A program made the translations under genes and the position numbers. DNA of 64,000 bases from Chelonoidis abingdonii (Eukaryota > Chordata > Testudines > Testudinidae). The stretch spans positions 44,053,162 to 44,117,161 of the forward strand of contig NC_133771.1 of NCBI RefSeq assembly GCF_003597395.2, given 5' to 3'. Shown in pieces: positions 1-12,802 of this stretch. The first letter of the stretch is position 1, and the number at the start of each line of letters is the position of its first letter. The notes under the pieces are model-generated. The model saw nothing but the letters and a program-made list of their open reading frames with translations. It searched no databases and was not told where the DNA came from.

Positions 1-2673
1 ATTATCAACAAAATTAGAACTCTGAAGCAAGAGAAGAAAAAAATGTGACTGACAATGAAGATTTAACTCCATACTTCAACGAGAGCTATACTTTGTTTTT
101 TATGTAGTGTAGTTTTGACTTTTGATATATTTTAAACATATCAGAAAGAAAGGAACCTTTATGCCTGCCTGCATGTCTATCTCCATATCATGAGGTTTAT
201 TATTTGATGCTAACTTTAGAAAGCAGAGTTTTTAACTTTTTGAAGGCCCCTGCACATAATATCACAGGAGTTGACTTTCCAAAATGCTGAGGGGTGTTTG
301 ACCCCTGGCTCTGCATCAGGCCCCACCCCCATTCCACCCTTTTCTCTAAGGCTCCCCCACACATCCCACCTCTTCTCACCTCCACTCCACTCCCACCCTA
401 CTCCCTCCCTGCCTCTTCCCTCCCAGTTCCGATCCCTCCCCCAAGCACACCACATTCTTGCTCCTCCTCCCTCCCTCACCAGCAGGCAGGAATACTGGGA
501 GGCAATGAGGTACTGATGTGGGGCTGCCGGAGGGTGCACCCACGGAGTCAGCACCTATGCATAATATATTAACTGTAATATTTTTTAGCTTGCCTCAAAA
601 ACAAATTTACTGCTTCCACAGAGATTCTCTTGCCTCTGATCTAAGCATGTAATGCAGTCTCCAAAAGACTCTCTCATCCTGAGACTTTAAAAAAAATAAA
701 AATCAAGTTAGCAACTCCTGCTATCCACCAGGTGGAGGTGTACAGTGTTCTCAAATGTGAGCCAAATAAGATTTATTTTCACTTAATTTTTAGTAACTTT
801 TCCACTCACTATACTTGTCCAGAACACCTATTTTGACAGAGGTGGATCTTATAAATAAAAATTATTATGCTGTAGAATACCCAATAGAACATGATTACAG
901 CATATGTGTGAGTAAAAACCAAACCAATCTACAGATACAATCGCCATACAAGACAAAGTTGGAAGAAAAGGAACAAAAGGATCCCGACTTGAGAAAACTG
1001 AAGATTAGTTTAACTTCAGTTCTACTGGCTTTTGTGGTTATTTTCTTATTTTAATAGGAAGGACCAAATTCATACACATATTCATAACTCACACATGTAC
1101 AACTTCTGTTATCTCAGGGAACAATTTCATCATAAAACTTTAATTGTGTCATGTGGTTTAGTCTTAAGGAGAGATAATGAAGTCCTCAAACTCATTCCCA
1201 CTGAGTCAATACAGAAATCCCACACACTTCAATGGGAACAAGATTCCACTCAATTATACATAAAATCACAATTCCTCCTCCCTCCCTCCCTAGTCATAGG
1301 TGCTGGAACTAGGGGTGCTGGGGGTGCAGCAATACGTCCTGTCAAAGTGGTTTCCATCATATATAGGGTTTACAGTGTGCTTCAATGGCTCTCAGCACCC
1401 TCACTATACAGATTGTTCCAGCACCACTGTCACTACTGCACAAAAAGCATAAAGCATACTAATATCAGAATGGGAAACTCCCAGTCCAAAAATATCACAG
1501 TGAGATATCTTTCAAAATTAACAGTTTTAAAGATTTTTGAAATGTAAAAGTCAGAGGCTCTATGAAGGAAACCATTTTAACTGTTGATACAAAATCTGAG
1601 GCTGTTTGCCAAAATCTCAGAGGAGATGATAACAGAATTGTAGCATTATGTTTCTTCAAAATGGCATTAAATAATTATGATTTCATAGAAATTAAGGAGA
1701 ATAAGTTTCTTAAGTCAAGATTATACACCTTTAAAAAACAGAGCCATTAAACAAGTAAGTTGCCATTTGTGTTGTTATGTATGTATGAGTCTTGTTTCAC
1801 TTGATCAAGCTCAGTAATAGTCCACATACTGGACAGTACTTAGAATTGCTTCCAAAAAGCTTGAAATTGTCAAGTTTAACTTTGTTTTGTATTTTATTTT
1901 CACTTTCTAAGTGTTTAAGTGCTTTAAGCATAAATCATCATACCTGAAGGCATTGAGTGACCTATGTTTGCTGAAAACAATTTACATGAAATAGAATGAT
2001 GTTCATAACTATTCAAGATTAATACTTACAAATCTGTATACATATAAATTCTTAAAACATAATACTTTAAAGGTGAACTCCTATGTCAGGTCCAAAATCA
2101 TAACAGAAAAAACATCATTTCACAGTATGTATACCCATTTAACTTAAATACGGTATTTACTATCTAGTTTTTATATTAGAATTAATAGCAGCAAAAGCTT
2201 CAGTGCATCAAGAGATCCCCTCTCAGACATAACCTATCTCAACTCTCTCTGTTGGACTCTAGGAATCTCAGCAATGTGCAAGATTCTTCATGTCAAAGAA
2301 GTGCTTTGAAATTTACTTGCATGTTCAGCTGCCGTTTAAAAACAACTGTAGAATAGGAGTAACTGTCATTTATGTATGTGTTTGTATTCAGTATACCTAC
2401 TGACATAAACATCCAGGAAGAGCTTCTCTTAACTCTCTTGCTAATTGTTTACTTCTCCATAATCCTTAAAGATAATCCTTTTTACTTCTCTTTGTGCCTT
2501 CTGTCATAAATGCGCACTTGGCAGAGCACCCCCTTCAGGAGCTACCTGGGTATCACAAGTGTGCAAATCCAATTGCTCCTCCACCATACCCCAAGAATTG
2601 CAGGGAGTATCAGTTTAGCAGGGTCGGCGCTCAACCCTTTGGCCAAAACCTTCTGGCTGTTCCTTCCCCTCTG
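1..2673. other. Intronic sequence, mostly unassigned
   Basis: AT-rich non-coding sequence. A pyrimidine-rich low-complexity tract lies at about 305-480. The short element at 1299-1425 is listed separately. Open frames at 815-1054 and 1032-1547 lack recognisable motifs, and the second runs through the repeat, so neither is called as a gene. Confidence 0.5.
1299..1425. mobile_element. Short non-autonomous element with terminal inverted repeats
   Basis: The 127-bp segment begins GGTGCTGGAAC and ends GTTCCAGCACC, a perfect 11-bp inverted repeat. The complementarity continues imperfectly inward (GGGGTGCTG against CAGCACCCTC). I recognise it as a dispersed reptile repeat type but not its superfamily. 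No clear target duplication is visible. Confidence 0.6.
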
Positions 2674-2959
2674 AGGGTACGTGTACTTTGGAACAAAACT
2701 TGCAGCATAGCCATGTCTGACCTTGGGCAGCTGACTCGAGACCACAAGGCTAAAAATTGCTGTGTAGCTGTTCAGGCTCAAGATGGAGCCTGGGCTCTGG
2801 TACCCTCCCCTCCATCAGGGTCCCAGAGCTTGGGATCCAGCACAAGCCCACCCAAATGTATACACAACAATATTACAGCCTTGCAGCCCAAGCCCTGTGA
2901 GCCTGATTCAGCTGACCCAGGCCAGCCAAAGGTGTTTAATTGCTGTGCAAACATTGCCT
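2674..2959. mobile_element. Palindromic MITE, Harbinger-like ends
   Basis: The 286-bp segment starts AGGGTACGTGTAC and ends with a decayed complement (CTGTGCAAACATTGCCTT). Its two arms are complementary over most of their length. The centre pairs around 2785-2836, where GAGCCTGGGCTCTGG faces CCCAGAGCTTGGGATCC across a short loop. Inner GCAGCTGACTCG and TCAGCTGACCC blocks also mirror each other. The ends resemble the GGGTATGTCTACA termini of the Harbinger elements elsewhere in the window. It is an old, diverged copy. Confidence 0.6.
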
Positions 2960-4530
2960 TGGGGTCCTAAGTGAAACAAGCAGAAACAATCCACAGTCAG
3001 CTAATGAGATTAAATAAAAGCATAAGGAAAAGAAAGAAAACCTGTAGACAACTTCAGTGAGGATACTGGCTTCTCTTACTTCAGAGTCCTTGGAAGTATG
3101 ACAGTAGATCCAAGAGTCCACTGGATCTCCAGTACAAGTCTCAAGTCTTTTTCTTCGTCTTAGCTCAAGGGATTAGTGTTCTCCTTTTTTCAAGGGCAGA
3201 GATTCTGGCGGATGTTAGACCTCTCTCTGGGAGCTGGAGAGCTCAACTGCTTGCTCCCATCTCAGGGCTGTCCCTATCTGACTGGAATTCCCTCTTTTTA
3301 ACTCCTTCTCCAATTCTAGCATGATTTGAAGGTATGGGGCAGCAGCTGGTGCAGGGTTTATATACTGTCATCATACTATCATTTTCAGTTGGTTTTGAAA
3401 TGTTGATAAACAACTAATTAAGTGCACTTCATCTCACTATTCCTGCCCAGATGCTAACTGTGTTGTCCACCACCTCTCAGCTCCACCCATGATACCAGCT
3501 GCAATGCTCCATTGATCTTCCTTTCCTTTTTTTTTCCATGCTGTTCCTACACATGGAGTGCTCCTTTGGAGTTAATTCACCAGGCTGCTGACTGTTCCTC
3601 ATTGAAATCCCAACATGAAAACCCACTTCAGGCACTTATACAAAGAATTAGAATAAAGACAAGTATTTTATTTAATACAGTCAAAGAAAATACTTCACCA
3701 CTCTGTGCACTAGCCTGTGGAGTACCCATATAATGCCACTGCTGTAGCCCTCATGCATCATCCCATGCCCCTACCTAATATTTTGTGCCCCTCCCTGTTG
3801 TGTCATATCTGAAATTAGGATGTGAACCAAAGCTTTCAATTGATTTTAATGGACTTTCTGTCAGTCTATTAGTTTGCAAGCTTTCCAGGACAAGGATTGT
3901 GTTTGTTTATTTGCACTCTGAAGTGCCTATCACACTTGGGCCATTCCAACATATCAAATAGTAACAATAATAATACCACGCAACATGGATTCTGAGCTGC
4001 GCTGAGAATACACTCAGCACACCTGCGTTGATTGCCAGGGGAGGTAGCTACTCAAAATTACACTGACTGGAGCAACTGCTCTACCAGTGAAAGGCTGGCC
4101 TGCTCCTGGAAAGCTGAATATGCTGTCTGAAGATTTTCTCACCTTGAAGAAAGCCTCACCTTATTGTTTGAAGCAGTTTTAAGGGTCCCTAAGAAACTTA
4201 GAAGGGCTAAAGGGTGCTTTGTTTTGTTTGGAGGAGGGGCTTGGATGATTTCACATAGAATGTGGGATCACATCACTAAATAAATACACTATGTGAGTTT
4301 ATACGTTTGTACCATCTAAACAAATGTTCATTCTTTGAATGTGTGATCTGCGACTCAAATAAGGGCATTCTGCGTATTTACAGGAAATTCACAGGAACAG
4401 ATGTCAATCACAGAGGCATATAAATATGATGGATCCCTTTACTGGTACAGGCATTTAGATACCAAGGTAACAGTCACCTAGAGAAATACCTCTAACAGAT
4501 TAAACAACTGGTTTTATTTGATCTTCACAC
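2960..4530. other. Intronic sequence without a recognised gene
   Basis: Non-coding. Around 2960-3370 the sequence has a moderately GC-rich, repeat-like look but no termini I can define. About 3877-3945 resembles a widespread amniote repeat fragment (a variant of CCAGGACAAGGATTGTGT followed by GTGCCTATCACA). Confidence 0.4.
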
Positions 4531-4831
4531 AATGCACAGTCAAGCTGTGGAACTCTTTGCCAGAGGATTTTGTGAAGGCCAAGACTAACAGGTTTCAAAA
4601 AAGAACTGGATAAATTCATGGAGAATAGGTCCATCAATGACTATTAGACAGGATGGACAGGGATAGTGCCCCTAGCCTCTGTTTGTCAGAAGCTGGGAAT
4701 GCGTGACAGGAGATGGATCATTTCTGTTCATTCCCTCTGAAGCACATGGCATTAGCCACTGTCGGAAGACAGGACACTGGGCTAGATGGACCTTTGGTCT
4801 GACCCACTATGGCCATTCTTCTGTTCTTATC
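4531..4831 (+). mobile_element. CR1 LINE, 3' end fragment
   Basis: The sequence runs from an AAGCTGTGGAACTCTTTGCC block through GGCTAGATGGACCTTTGGTC and CCACTATGGCCATTCTTCTG to TTCTTAT. These are the conserved 3' end and 3' untranslated blocks of amniote CR1 retrotransposons. It is 5'-truncated, as most CR1 copies are, and carries no open reading frame. Confidence 0.9.
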
Positions 4832-7800
4832 ATTATTAGGGGAGACTCTATATTATTTATTGTGACAAAAAGTTGAGTACGAAGAGAAGTTTCACTCCTT
4901 CATATGTGTCAGGCATATTATGCATAACTGCCTATCATCTTTGTTAGACACAAAATAGTATCAGCTATCACCCCAACTGGATTACAGAGATCTAATAAAG
5001 TTGATTATCCACAAGGCTTTATCTGCACAAATATATGTCGATTTACACATCATTGCAGTTTCATCTTGCTCCACAATACAAAATAAAACATGTATTTAGT
5101 GCTCAGAAGAAAAGGTGACCATAACTATATATCTAGATATTTATATCCTAGGGAATAGGGTGAGAAATTTATTTTAAACTCCAAAAGTATAAAGTCTTAC
5201 ATGAATGATGAAATACATATAAAACAGATTTGTATACTAGTTTGATAGTATTTTTCAACATAATAGTTTTTCTCTGCAGGCTCTTCTATGTTACTGCACC
5301 ATCATCCAACAACAGTGTAACATTTGTCTATGAGTTGCAAGAGCATTATCAGCCAGTGATCACAAAAGACCTACTGGCTTCTCAACTCTTCCACCCATGT
5401 ATTAAAATAGATTATTTTGGAGCAAGTAGAAGAAAGAAAGTTGAACGGTTAAACTGGGACCTTGTAGTTACCTAATCATATACTTTTGCAGCACTTGAAC
5501 CAGTGCTTACCCCAGGTTAACAAAATATCTGGCAAAATGTGACCTATTTATAGCATTTCTCCAACTCCTATTCACAAGAAAGGTCCATTTGTACTTGTAA
5601 ACTAAATGTGATAAATGCAGATAAGGTCTCTCAAAATCTAGAATATTTCTATCATTTTCCTTGGAGTGTCTTTCAGAAAGAGTAGCAAAAATCTTTCCCC
5701 CCAGTAAAGCTATTCAAGTTGCACCGATCAGCAGCACCAGGCCAAGGTACATGTGCTATACCTTTAAGGTCCTCTTGCTCTATATAATGTCTAATGAACT
5801 GTATTTTTATATCTTCAAATGACAAGATATCTTTGAGGGTTGTAAGCAAGAAAAATCACTGTTCAGGTAAAGGGACCATAAAATAAATATATATGAACAT
5901 CAAACAAGCACATATGATTTTTTAGCTTGTTTATGTGTCAAAAATCATCAAACGCCTCACAGAAATACATTGCTTATTTTTAAATCTATCTAAACTGATA
6001 TTGATTTAAATTCACAAACCTGACCTATTTTTTTCTATAGCACCATTTTTGTCCATCCAAAGAGTAAGTAGAAGTATGAGATGATACCTCTGCTAATGTT
6101 CTGTGACTGTCACAGCTTTCCAAACACACATAAATGCCTACAAATATTCATTCATCAGTAGTTGCATTTTAAGCATCCATAGCATAATCTACTTAATTAG
6201 ATCAATGAGACTTCAAAATAATAGATAGTGCATGGTATTCTCACCATGTCTGGAAATAATTTACATGGTATTCAAATCTACAGCTAATATGAAAAAAAAT
6301 ATTTCTACATTATGTGCAGGAGAAGGGACTGCTGTAAAATCTTTACTTGAATTGAATGATAGAAAAGTTCAGGTAAATAAACGTACGAATTACTCTCAGA
6401 ACAAACTGCCAGCTGTGTATGCTCTCAGAAAAAGCTAGCTCATAAATGTTTAATTGATTCAGTGAAATGTTATGGACTTCCTTTGAGTCACAGCCCCACA
6501 TTTGTTAAAGAAAGGATAGTAGAAATGCCGCTTTTGGAAATGACAAGAAGCAAGCAGAGAGAAGCGGGAAGGCCTAGTGTCACTCTCTCCCTGCATCTTT
6601 AGGACAGACTCTGCTAATGTTGGCACTAACTTCATCCAGTCTTTGTGCTCAAGAGAGGCTAAGGACTGCAATTGTGCCCAAGATGGATACACGTGAAAGA
6701 AGGTTCCTTCTGGAACTCTCTCACTTTTTCCCAAAAATCCATACAAGATCCTAGATTTTTTTTTATATGTGCGATTAATCACAGTTTATCTCTGTACAAG
6801 GACAGAAAAAGAGCACAAACTTTCTCAAATGCATTGACATCCGTTTAGCAAAATAGATAAGCTTAGACAACAGAAAGTGGCACCACAACTAATTTGACCC
6901 TACCCTGTTCATAAAATTCTTCTTATTCTGGGAGTGAGGTTGCAAGCTCTCATTTCCCCCAAAACTCCCTAACATCCACTCAATGCATATTCTTAAGACA
7001 TTGATAAGGCAATCTGTCAATGATATAAGACAATCCAATGGGAATTTTGGCAAATAGTAGTGGATAGTATTTATAGAAATCACTTCGCACTCAACATCTG
7101 GGGCTAGATTCACATTGGGGGTTTTAGGTTGAGTATTTCAGTACCTAACGTTTGACCTAAGCACCAGCAGGATTGACAAAATAGGATCTCTCCCACCTAC
7201 CATGGCTGTCAGGTCCAATCCTGTAGACATGCTCAGAGGCTACCTTAGAAAATGTCTACCGATCTTGTAATTAAGATGAACTCCACACACAACAACTCAT
7301 TTCTATCCCTGACTCTTCAAGTCTACTTATGTGATGTTGGCGAAACCACTTAAAGCAAAATTTTGACAGTTGTGTTTCCCACCTACTGGGTGCCTATCCT
7401 GAAATATCTGGAACCTGATTTACACAAGTGCTGAAAACTCAGCTGCAACCAAAGTCAACAGGCACAGCGGATGCTTAGGCCAACAGGCACCATGGGCTGG
7501 ATGAATGAGCACAGGTTTAGGAGGTTCTGAGTTTTAAGTCTGACTCTTCCACTGGAGTGCTGTGAGACTTTGGGGAAGACTGTTGATCTGTTTTCCTATC
7601 TGTTAAATGTGGAGAATACCACTTTTTTATCTCACAGTGGAGATACATTCTTCAATGTACATGAGGCATTCAGATACTGTAGCAGTGAGCATCCTAAAAT
7701 TAGACCATGAAGAAATGAATAATTCATTGCAGGCTTTGGTTGATTTGGGGCCTGAGCATCATCCATTCTATGCACTGAATTAGGAAGGGGCCCTGTTGAA

Positions 7801-7913
7801 AAAAGTAGTATGTGATCATCTCATTATAATGATCACATCATAAATACACACTTTTGCAAATACACGCTAATACTAGCATTTCTTAACTTTTGAGTGCTTG
7901 ACTTTGCAACCTA
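4832..7913. other. Intronic sequence without a recognised gene
   Basis: AT-rich and non-coding as far as I can see. A frame at 5278-5475 follows a splice-acceptor-like TTTTTCTCTGCAGG on the plus strand and stays open for about 66 codons. It shows no motif I recognise and lies opposite to the host gene, so it is not called. About 7385-7480 resembles a dispersed reptile repeat. Confidence 0.4.
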
Positions 7914-8303
7914 AGGCTTGTCTACACTGGCAAGTTTCTGCACAGTAAAGCAGCTTTCTGCATTGTAACTCCTGAGGTGTATATACTGCCAAGCCACTTA
8001 GTGCGCAGAAACTGCACAGTTGCAGCACTATAAAAAAAAAATCCTGATGAGAGGCATACAGCTTTCTGCCCCAGGGGTACAGCACCATGGTGCCAGCGTA
8101 GACACCCTGGTCAATTACAGCACTATGACTGGCCTCCAGGAGGTGTCCCACAATGTCTGTTTTCACCTCTCTGGTCATTGGTTTGAACTCTGTGACCAAC
8201 TGTCATCCTTACCCCTTAAATTCCTTGGGAATTTTAAAAGTCCCCTTCCTGTTTGCTTGGTGATGCATGAAGTGGTCTCAGTGCATCTTTCCAGGTGAGC
8301 ATG

Positions 8304-10140
8304 CCTGTTCCATGCACCAGGCAATCCCACGCTTGGAGCAATGCCGAGCTGGTGGATCTCATAAGCATTTGGGGAGAGGAGGCTGTCCAGTCCCAGCTGC
8401 ACTCCAGTCATAGGAATTATGATACCTATGGACAGATTTCACAATGCATGATGAAAAGGAGCCATGACTGGGACACACTGCAGTGCAGGGTCAAAGTGAA
8501 GGAGTTAAGGAATGCCTACCACAAGGCATGGGAGGCGAACTGCCTCTCTGGTGCTGTGCCCACAAGCTGCTAGTTCTACAAAGAGCTGAATGAGATACTT
8601 GGTGGCGACCCCACCTCCATTGTGAAAACCACTGTGGATACTTTAGTGTCTCATGGGCCAGTTGAGAGTGGAGCAAGCCAAGAGGAGGAAATCTTGGATG
8701 AGGATGTTGGGGAGGGTACCTAGAGACAGAGGATGACTCAGAGGTCAGAGATTCATGCAGCCAGGAGCTCTTCTCTACCCTGGAGGAGACTAGCCAGTCA
8801 CAACTGTTGGATCTTGATGACGTGCAAAGAGGAGAGGAGGCACCTGGTAAGTGGCTTTGATTTGGGGAATTGCTGAAGTAAGTTGTTGGGGACAGGAAGG
8901 TTGCATAAAGCAGACTTGTGTCTGTACGATGCACGTACCACCACATGCCTAGTCCAAGCAGTGGAACAGGGTGTTGCTTGACTCCCTCACTTCACAGGAA
9001 CCTGCTGCAGGCTCTTTGGCAGAGCTGCTTTGTTTCCTGCCCCATTAAGGGTAATTTTCCCGCACCACTCTGCCATCACAGGGGGAGAAGGGAGGGAACC
9101 ATTCCTGCACACTGGTGAGCCACATAAGGGACAGAGCAGAAGCTTCAGTCTTGGAGAAGACCTTCCCTTGATTCCCTGCTCACCCTCAGCAGTGAGATAT
9201 ATTCCACAATGAACACAGCCTGTAGAAAATATGGGGACAGTAATGATTATAAGCCCTCCCTCCCACAGTACTGGCTGTCCTCAAGAGCCACATGCCCAGT
9301 GTACAGTACAGTCCTGGAACACTGATTTCCCCTTCCCCTGCGGTTACTCACCATTTTGGGAGCCTTGTGGCTCATGTGTGCTTGCCTGGGGTCAGCCAGT
9401 TAGTGACAGGTATGTGAATAGTGGCTGTGTTTTAAATCAGTGGTCTCTGTACTACTGGTTCTGTAAAATGTTGCATTTTGGCTTCATAGATATGATCTTG
9501 GGAGCCCAGCCTCCTTCTTTGTTATCACCGGCTGAACAGCTGTGCAGAATTAGAAAGGGGCCACAAAGAACTAAAGAGGACTTTCTGTGTAATGTCATGA
9601 TGCACTCCGTGGCTGAAGGAAAAAAAAAACAATTGAAGGACTGGTAGGACAGCAAGAGGTGAGACCAAAAGAAGAATGTGGTACACCAGAATGAAGCCAC
9701 AGAGCAGCTCTTAAACGTTATGGAGCGCCAAGTGGACACGCTCCAGGTGCTACTAGCACTGCAAACCAAGCAGTTCCATGACCACCCTCCCTTGCAGATA
9801 CTGTCACAAAACCCTTTCCCATGTGCCACCCAGAGACTGACAACAAATTCTTATCAACCTCCTGGCTCCAGTTTGTACCGCGTCATTCCACTCCTCCCAA
9901 CTTGACTCCCAGTACCCACTGTAGTCAACACCCATCCCTCTGCATTTTAGTCCTGCTGAAGTGCAGTACATGCTGCATTGTGCTGCAAAGGAGAAGGTTG
10001 GACATGATAACTGGACATACACAGATCTTTAACAGTCCCAGGACCTCACTTTCTCCTGGGACCCTCCCTTCCCCCATCCCACTCAGTGCTGATGTGTTTT
10101 TTTGTTTCTCTCTCTCCTTTGGTTGTTGTTTTCTAATAAA
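8304..10140 (+). pseudogene. Harbinger-encoded Myb/SANT-like DNA-binding protein, broken
   Basis: Exon 1 (about 8304-8846) encodes a Myb/SANT trihelix: HAWSNAELVDLISIWGEEAV, then a QCRVKVKELRNAYHKAWEAN helix and a FYKELNEILGG block. An in-frame TAG at 8571-8573 sits just before FYKEL. A frame change near 8717 is needed to read the acidic tail (DDSEVRDSCSQELFSTLEE), which ends at a GTAAGT donor (8847). Exon 2 lies at about 9520-9940: a basic KEDFL segment, stops near 9645-9660, then a leucine-zipper-like ERQVDTLQVLLALQTKQFH. An AATAAA signal lies at 10135-10140. In Harbinger elements this protein helps the transposase bind ends and enter the nucleus. The copy cannot make a full product. Confidence 0.75.
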
Positions 10141-10297
10141 ATAATTGTTTTGGTTTGAAAGCAATTTTTATTCTATTTATTGAAAGCAAAGAGAGCCCTG
10201 CAAAGCAACAAGCAATTTCCGTACAACTTCGTAGTACATCGTCTGCACCAATCACCTCTTAGCATTACAAGCACTGCACTCCCGAGCATAGCAACAG

Positions 10298-11450
10298 ATA
10301 TCAGTGGCTTTCAGCTTCAAATTGCTGCCTCAAGGCATCCCTGATCCTTATGGCCCTGTGCTGTGCCCCTGTAATAGCTCTGGTCTCTGGCTGTTCACAT
10401 TCAGCCTCCAGGTTCTAAGCCTCAGCAGTCCAACCCTGAGTGAAGCTTTCACTCTTCCCTTCATAAATATTAGGGAATATTAAGCATATATTATATAAGC
10501 ATACGAATACTGTCATTGGCCAGCCTCTCACATAGGCAGCACCAGTGGGCCTTTAAACAGCCAAAAGCACACTCAATAGTCATTCTGCACTTGCTCAGCC
10601 TGTTGTTGAACCGTTCCTTGCTGCTGTCAAGGTGACCCGTGTATGGCTTCATAAGCCACAGCATTAAGGGGTAGGCAGGGTCTCCCAGAATCACAATGGG
10701 CATTTCGACTTCCCCTATGGTGATCTTCTGGTCCGAGAAGAAAGTCCCTGCTTGCAGCTTCCTGAACAGCCAGTGTTCCAAAAGATGCATGCATCATGCA
10801 CTTTTCTGGACTAGCCTGTGTTAATATCCTTGAAACACCCACAGTGTACCACAAGCACCTGGAGAACCATAGAGAAATACCCCTTCTGACTAATGTACTC
10901 AGTAGCTAGGTGGTCAGGTGCCAGAATTGGATTGTGTGCGCCATCTATCACCCCTCCGCAGTTAAGGAAGTCCATTTGTGCAAAGCCATCCACAATGTCA
11001 TGCATGGTGCCAAGCGTTACGATCTTTCGGAGCAGGATGTGATTAATAACCTGCACATTTCCATCAACACGAGTCCAGCGGTCAACTTTCCCACTCTGAA
11101 CTGGTTAGCAACCAATTGGTAGCAGTCTGGAGTAGCCAGCTTCCACAGTGAAATCACCACGCGCTTCTCCAACAACAGGGCAGCTCTCATTCTCGTGTCC
11201 TTGTGCCGCAGGGCTGAGGCAAGCTCATCACACAGTCTCACGAATGTGGCTTTCATCATTTGAAAGTTCTGCAGTCACTACCCACCATTCCAGACATGCA
11301 TGATGATGTGATTCTATCACTCAGTGCTAGTTTCCTGAGCCCCAAAGCGGTGTTCCACTGTGGTCAGCACTTCCGTGAATGCCACAAGCAATTTCGTGTC
11401 ATAGTTACTATGCGTGGTGAGATCAATGCCGCGTTCCTCTTGCCTTTGTA
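10298..11450 (-). pseudogene. Harbinger DDE transposase, broken
   Basis: Read on minus, the N-terminal part has ATFVRLCDELASALRHKDTR and EKRVVISLWKLATPDCYQLV. The catalytic core follows: VIDGAHNPILAPDH (first Asp), a frame change near 10800 where a VHDA-type second Asp is expected, then VILGDPAYPLMLWLMKPYTG and MTIECAFGCLK (the Glu). Past the core, a tail with ECEQPETRAITGAQHRAIRI reads on to about 10300 after further stops. Blocks fall in the order of PIF/Harbinger nucleases, and the shifts and stops rule out activity. It faces the Myb-like gene tail to tail, and the two 3' ends are only about 160 bp apart. Confidence 0.8.
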
Positions 11451-11981
11451 GTTTAAGTGTTAACCAGAGTGAGCAGCATATTGGACAACAGTCCAGGATC
11501 CATTCCTGCAGACCCAAGAGGCAGAACGTGCAGTACACAAACTGTTGAAGCATGGCACCAAATGTGGATAGAAGCACAGGGATTGCTGCGATGTGATGCA
11601 ATGCATCACAGGGCATTGGGACAGGACTCAGGATGCCCCGTGACCCCTTCTGCCTTCCCATAACTCTTAGCAGCAGAAGAGGAAGAGATTATCTGTGGGA
11701 TAACTGCCCAGAGTGCACCGTTCTGAATACCGTTGCAAGTGTGATTTTTTTTTAAATTGTACAGGCAGCTGCCAGTGTGAACACACAACAGTGGTTTCCC
11801 TTCAGCACTCTCTGAGGTGTCTTACCACTGTAGACATACCCTTAATATCATTCTTTTAACATTTTAAAGTAATTACAAATATAATGTTTTAATGGCTACA
11901 GGAAACCTGTACTTTGTTAAGTGCTTGTCTGCATGCTAACTGAGAACTGGGCTCCCGAATAATCAGATCATTTACTAATGT

Positions 11982-12797
11982 TGTCATAAACAGATAGCTA
12001 AGGGTTAATGTTTCTTTTACCTGTAAAGGGTTAACAAAGGGAACCAAACACCTGACCAGAGGACCAATCAGGAAACCGGATTTTCAAAGCTCAGCGAGGG
12101 AATTTTTTGGGGTGTGTGTTTCTTTGTCTGTGACCCTGTGCTACTCTCGGCTCTGAGAGAGGATCTCTCTACCTCCAGGCTTTCGAATCTTCTGTTTCCA
12201 AGTTTGTGAGTACCAAAGGTAGAAAAACAATAGGACTTATATTGTTTTTTTTTGTATTTACATGTTGTGTAGTTGCTGGAATGTTTTAAATTGTATTTCT
12301 TTTTTTGATAAGGCTGTTTATTCATGTTTTCTTTTAAGCAAATTGAGCCTGATCATTGTCTCTTGTTACAGAGACCATTTTATGTCTTTTTCTTCTTTTT
12401 AAGACCTGTTGTTTTTCTGTGGAGCTCAGGGGATTGAGCCTGCGTCCCGAGGATTTGTGGGAGGAAAAGAAGGAGGGGGAAGGTAAATTGTCCTCTCTGT
12501 TTTGTAATCAAGGAGTTAGTCACAGTAATCTTCCAGGGTTAACCAGGGAGGGAAGCCTGGAGGAGTAAATTGGGGAGAGGTAATGTGGGTTATTTCCCTT
12601 TGTTGTGAGACTCAGGGCATCTGAGTCTTGGGGTCCCCCAGGGAAGGTTTTGGGGAGACCAGAGTGAGGCAGGCACTGAAATTCCTGTCTGGTGGCAGCG
12701 ATATCAGATCTAAGCTGGTAATTAAGCTTGGAGGTTTCATGCTAGCAACTTATTTTCTGAACTCTAAGGTTCAGATCTGAGTAGGAAAGCTATGACA
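11982..12797. mobile_element. Solo LTR (816 bp) with 5-bp target duplication
   Basis: The element starts TGTCATAAACAG and ends GCTATGACA, giving TG...CA ends inside a 7-bp inverted TGTCATA/TATGACA. AATGT occurs directly on both sides (11977-11981 and 12798-12802). No internal retroviral or Gypsy genes lie next to it, so it is a solo LTR left by recombination. A second copy on the other strand lies at 61751-62487. I cannot decide between an endogenous retrovirus and another LTR order from the LTR alone; 5-bp duplications occur in several. Confidence 0.8.
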
Positions 12798-12802
12798 AAT
12801 GT

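Larger units (their letters stand above)
7914..11841. mobile_element. Harbinger DNA transposon, near full length, decayed
   Basis: The element is 3.93 kb. The left end AGGCTTGTCTACACTGG pairs with the right end read in reverse, GGGTATGTCTACAGTGG (13 of 17 identical). The flanks are CTA on the left and TTA on the right, in line with the 3-bp TWA target of PIF/Harbinger elements. It holds the usual two genes facing each other: a Myb/SANT-like gene on plus (about 8304-10140) and a DDE transposase on minus (about 11450-10298). Both are broken. CpG is depleted compared with the Harbinger copy at 19-23 kb, which suggests greater age. Confidence 0.85.

Noticed and set aside
815..1547. Open frames of 79 and 171 codons on plus
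   Set aside because: No domain or signal is recognisable, and the longer one runs through a non-coding inverted-repeat element.
5278..5475. Plus frame after a splice-acceptor-like TTCTCTGCAGG
   Set aside because: Opposite to the host gene, with no recognisable motif. Chance is a sufficient explanation, although a search would settle it.
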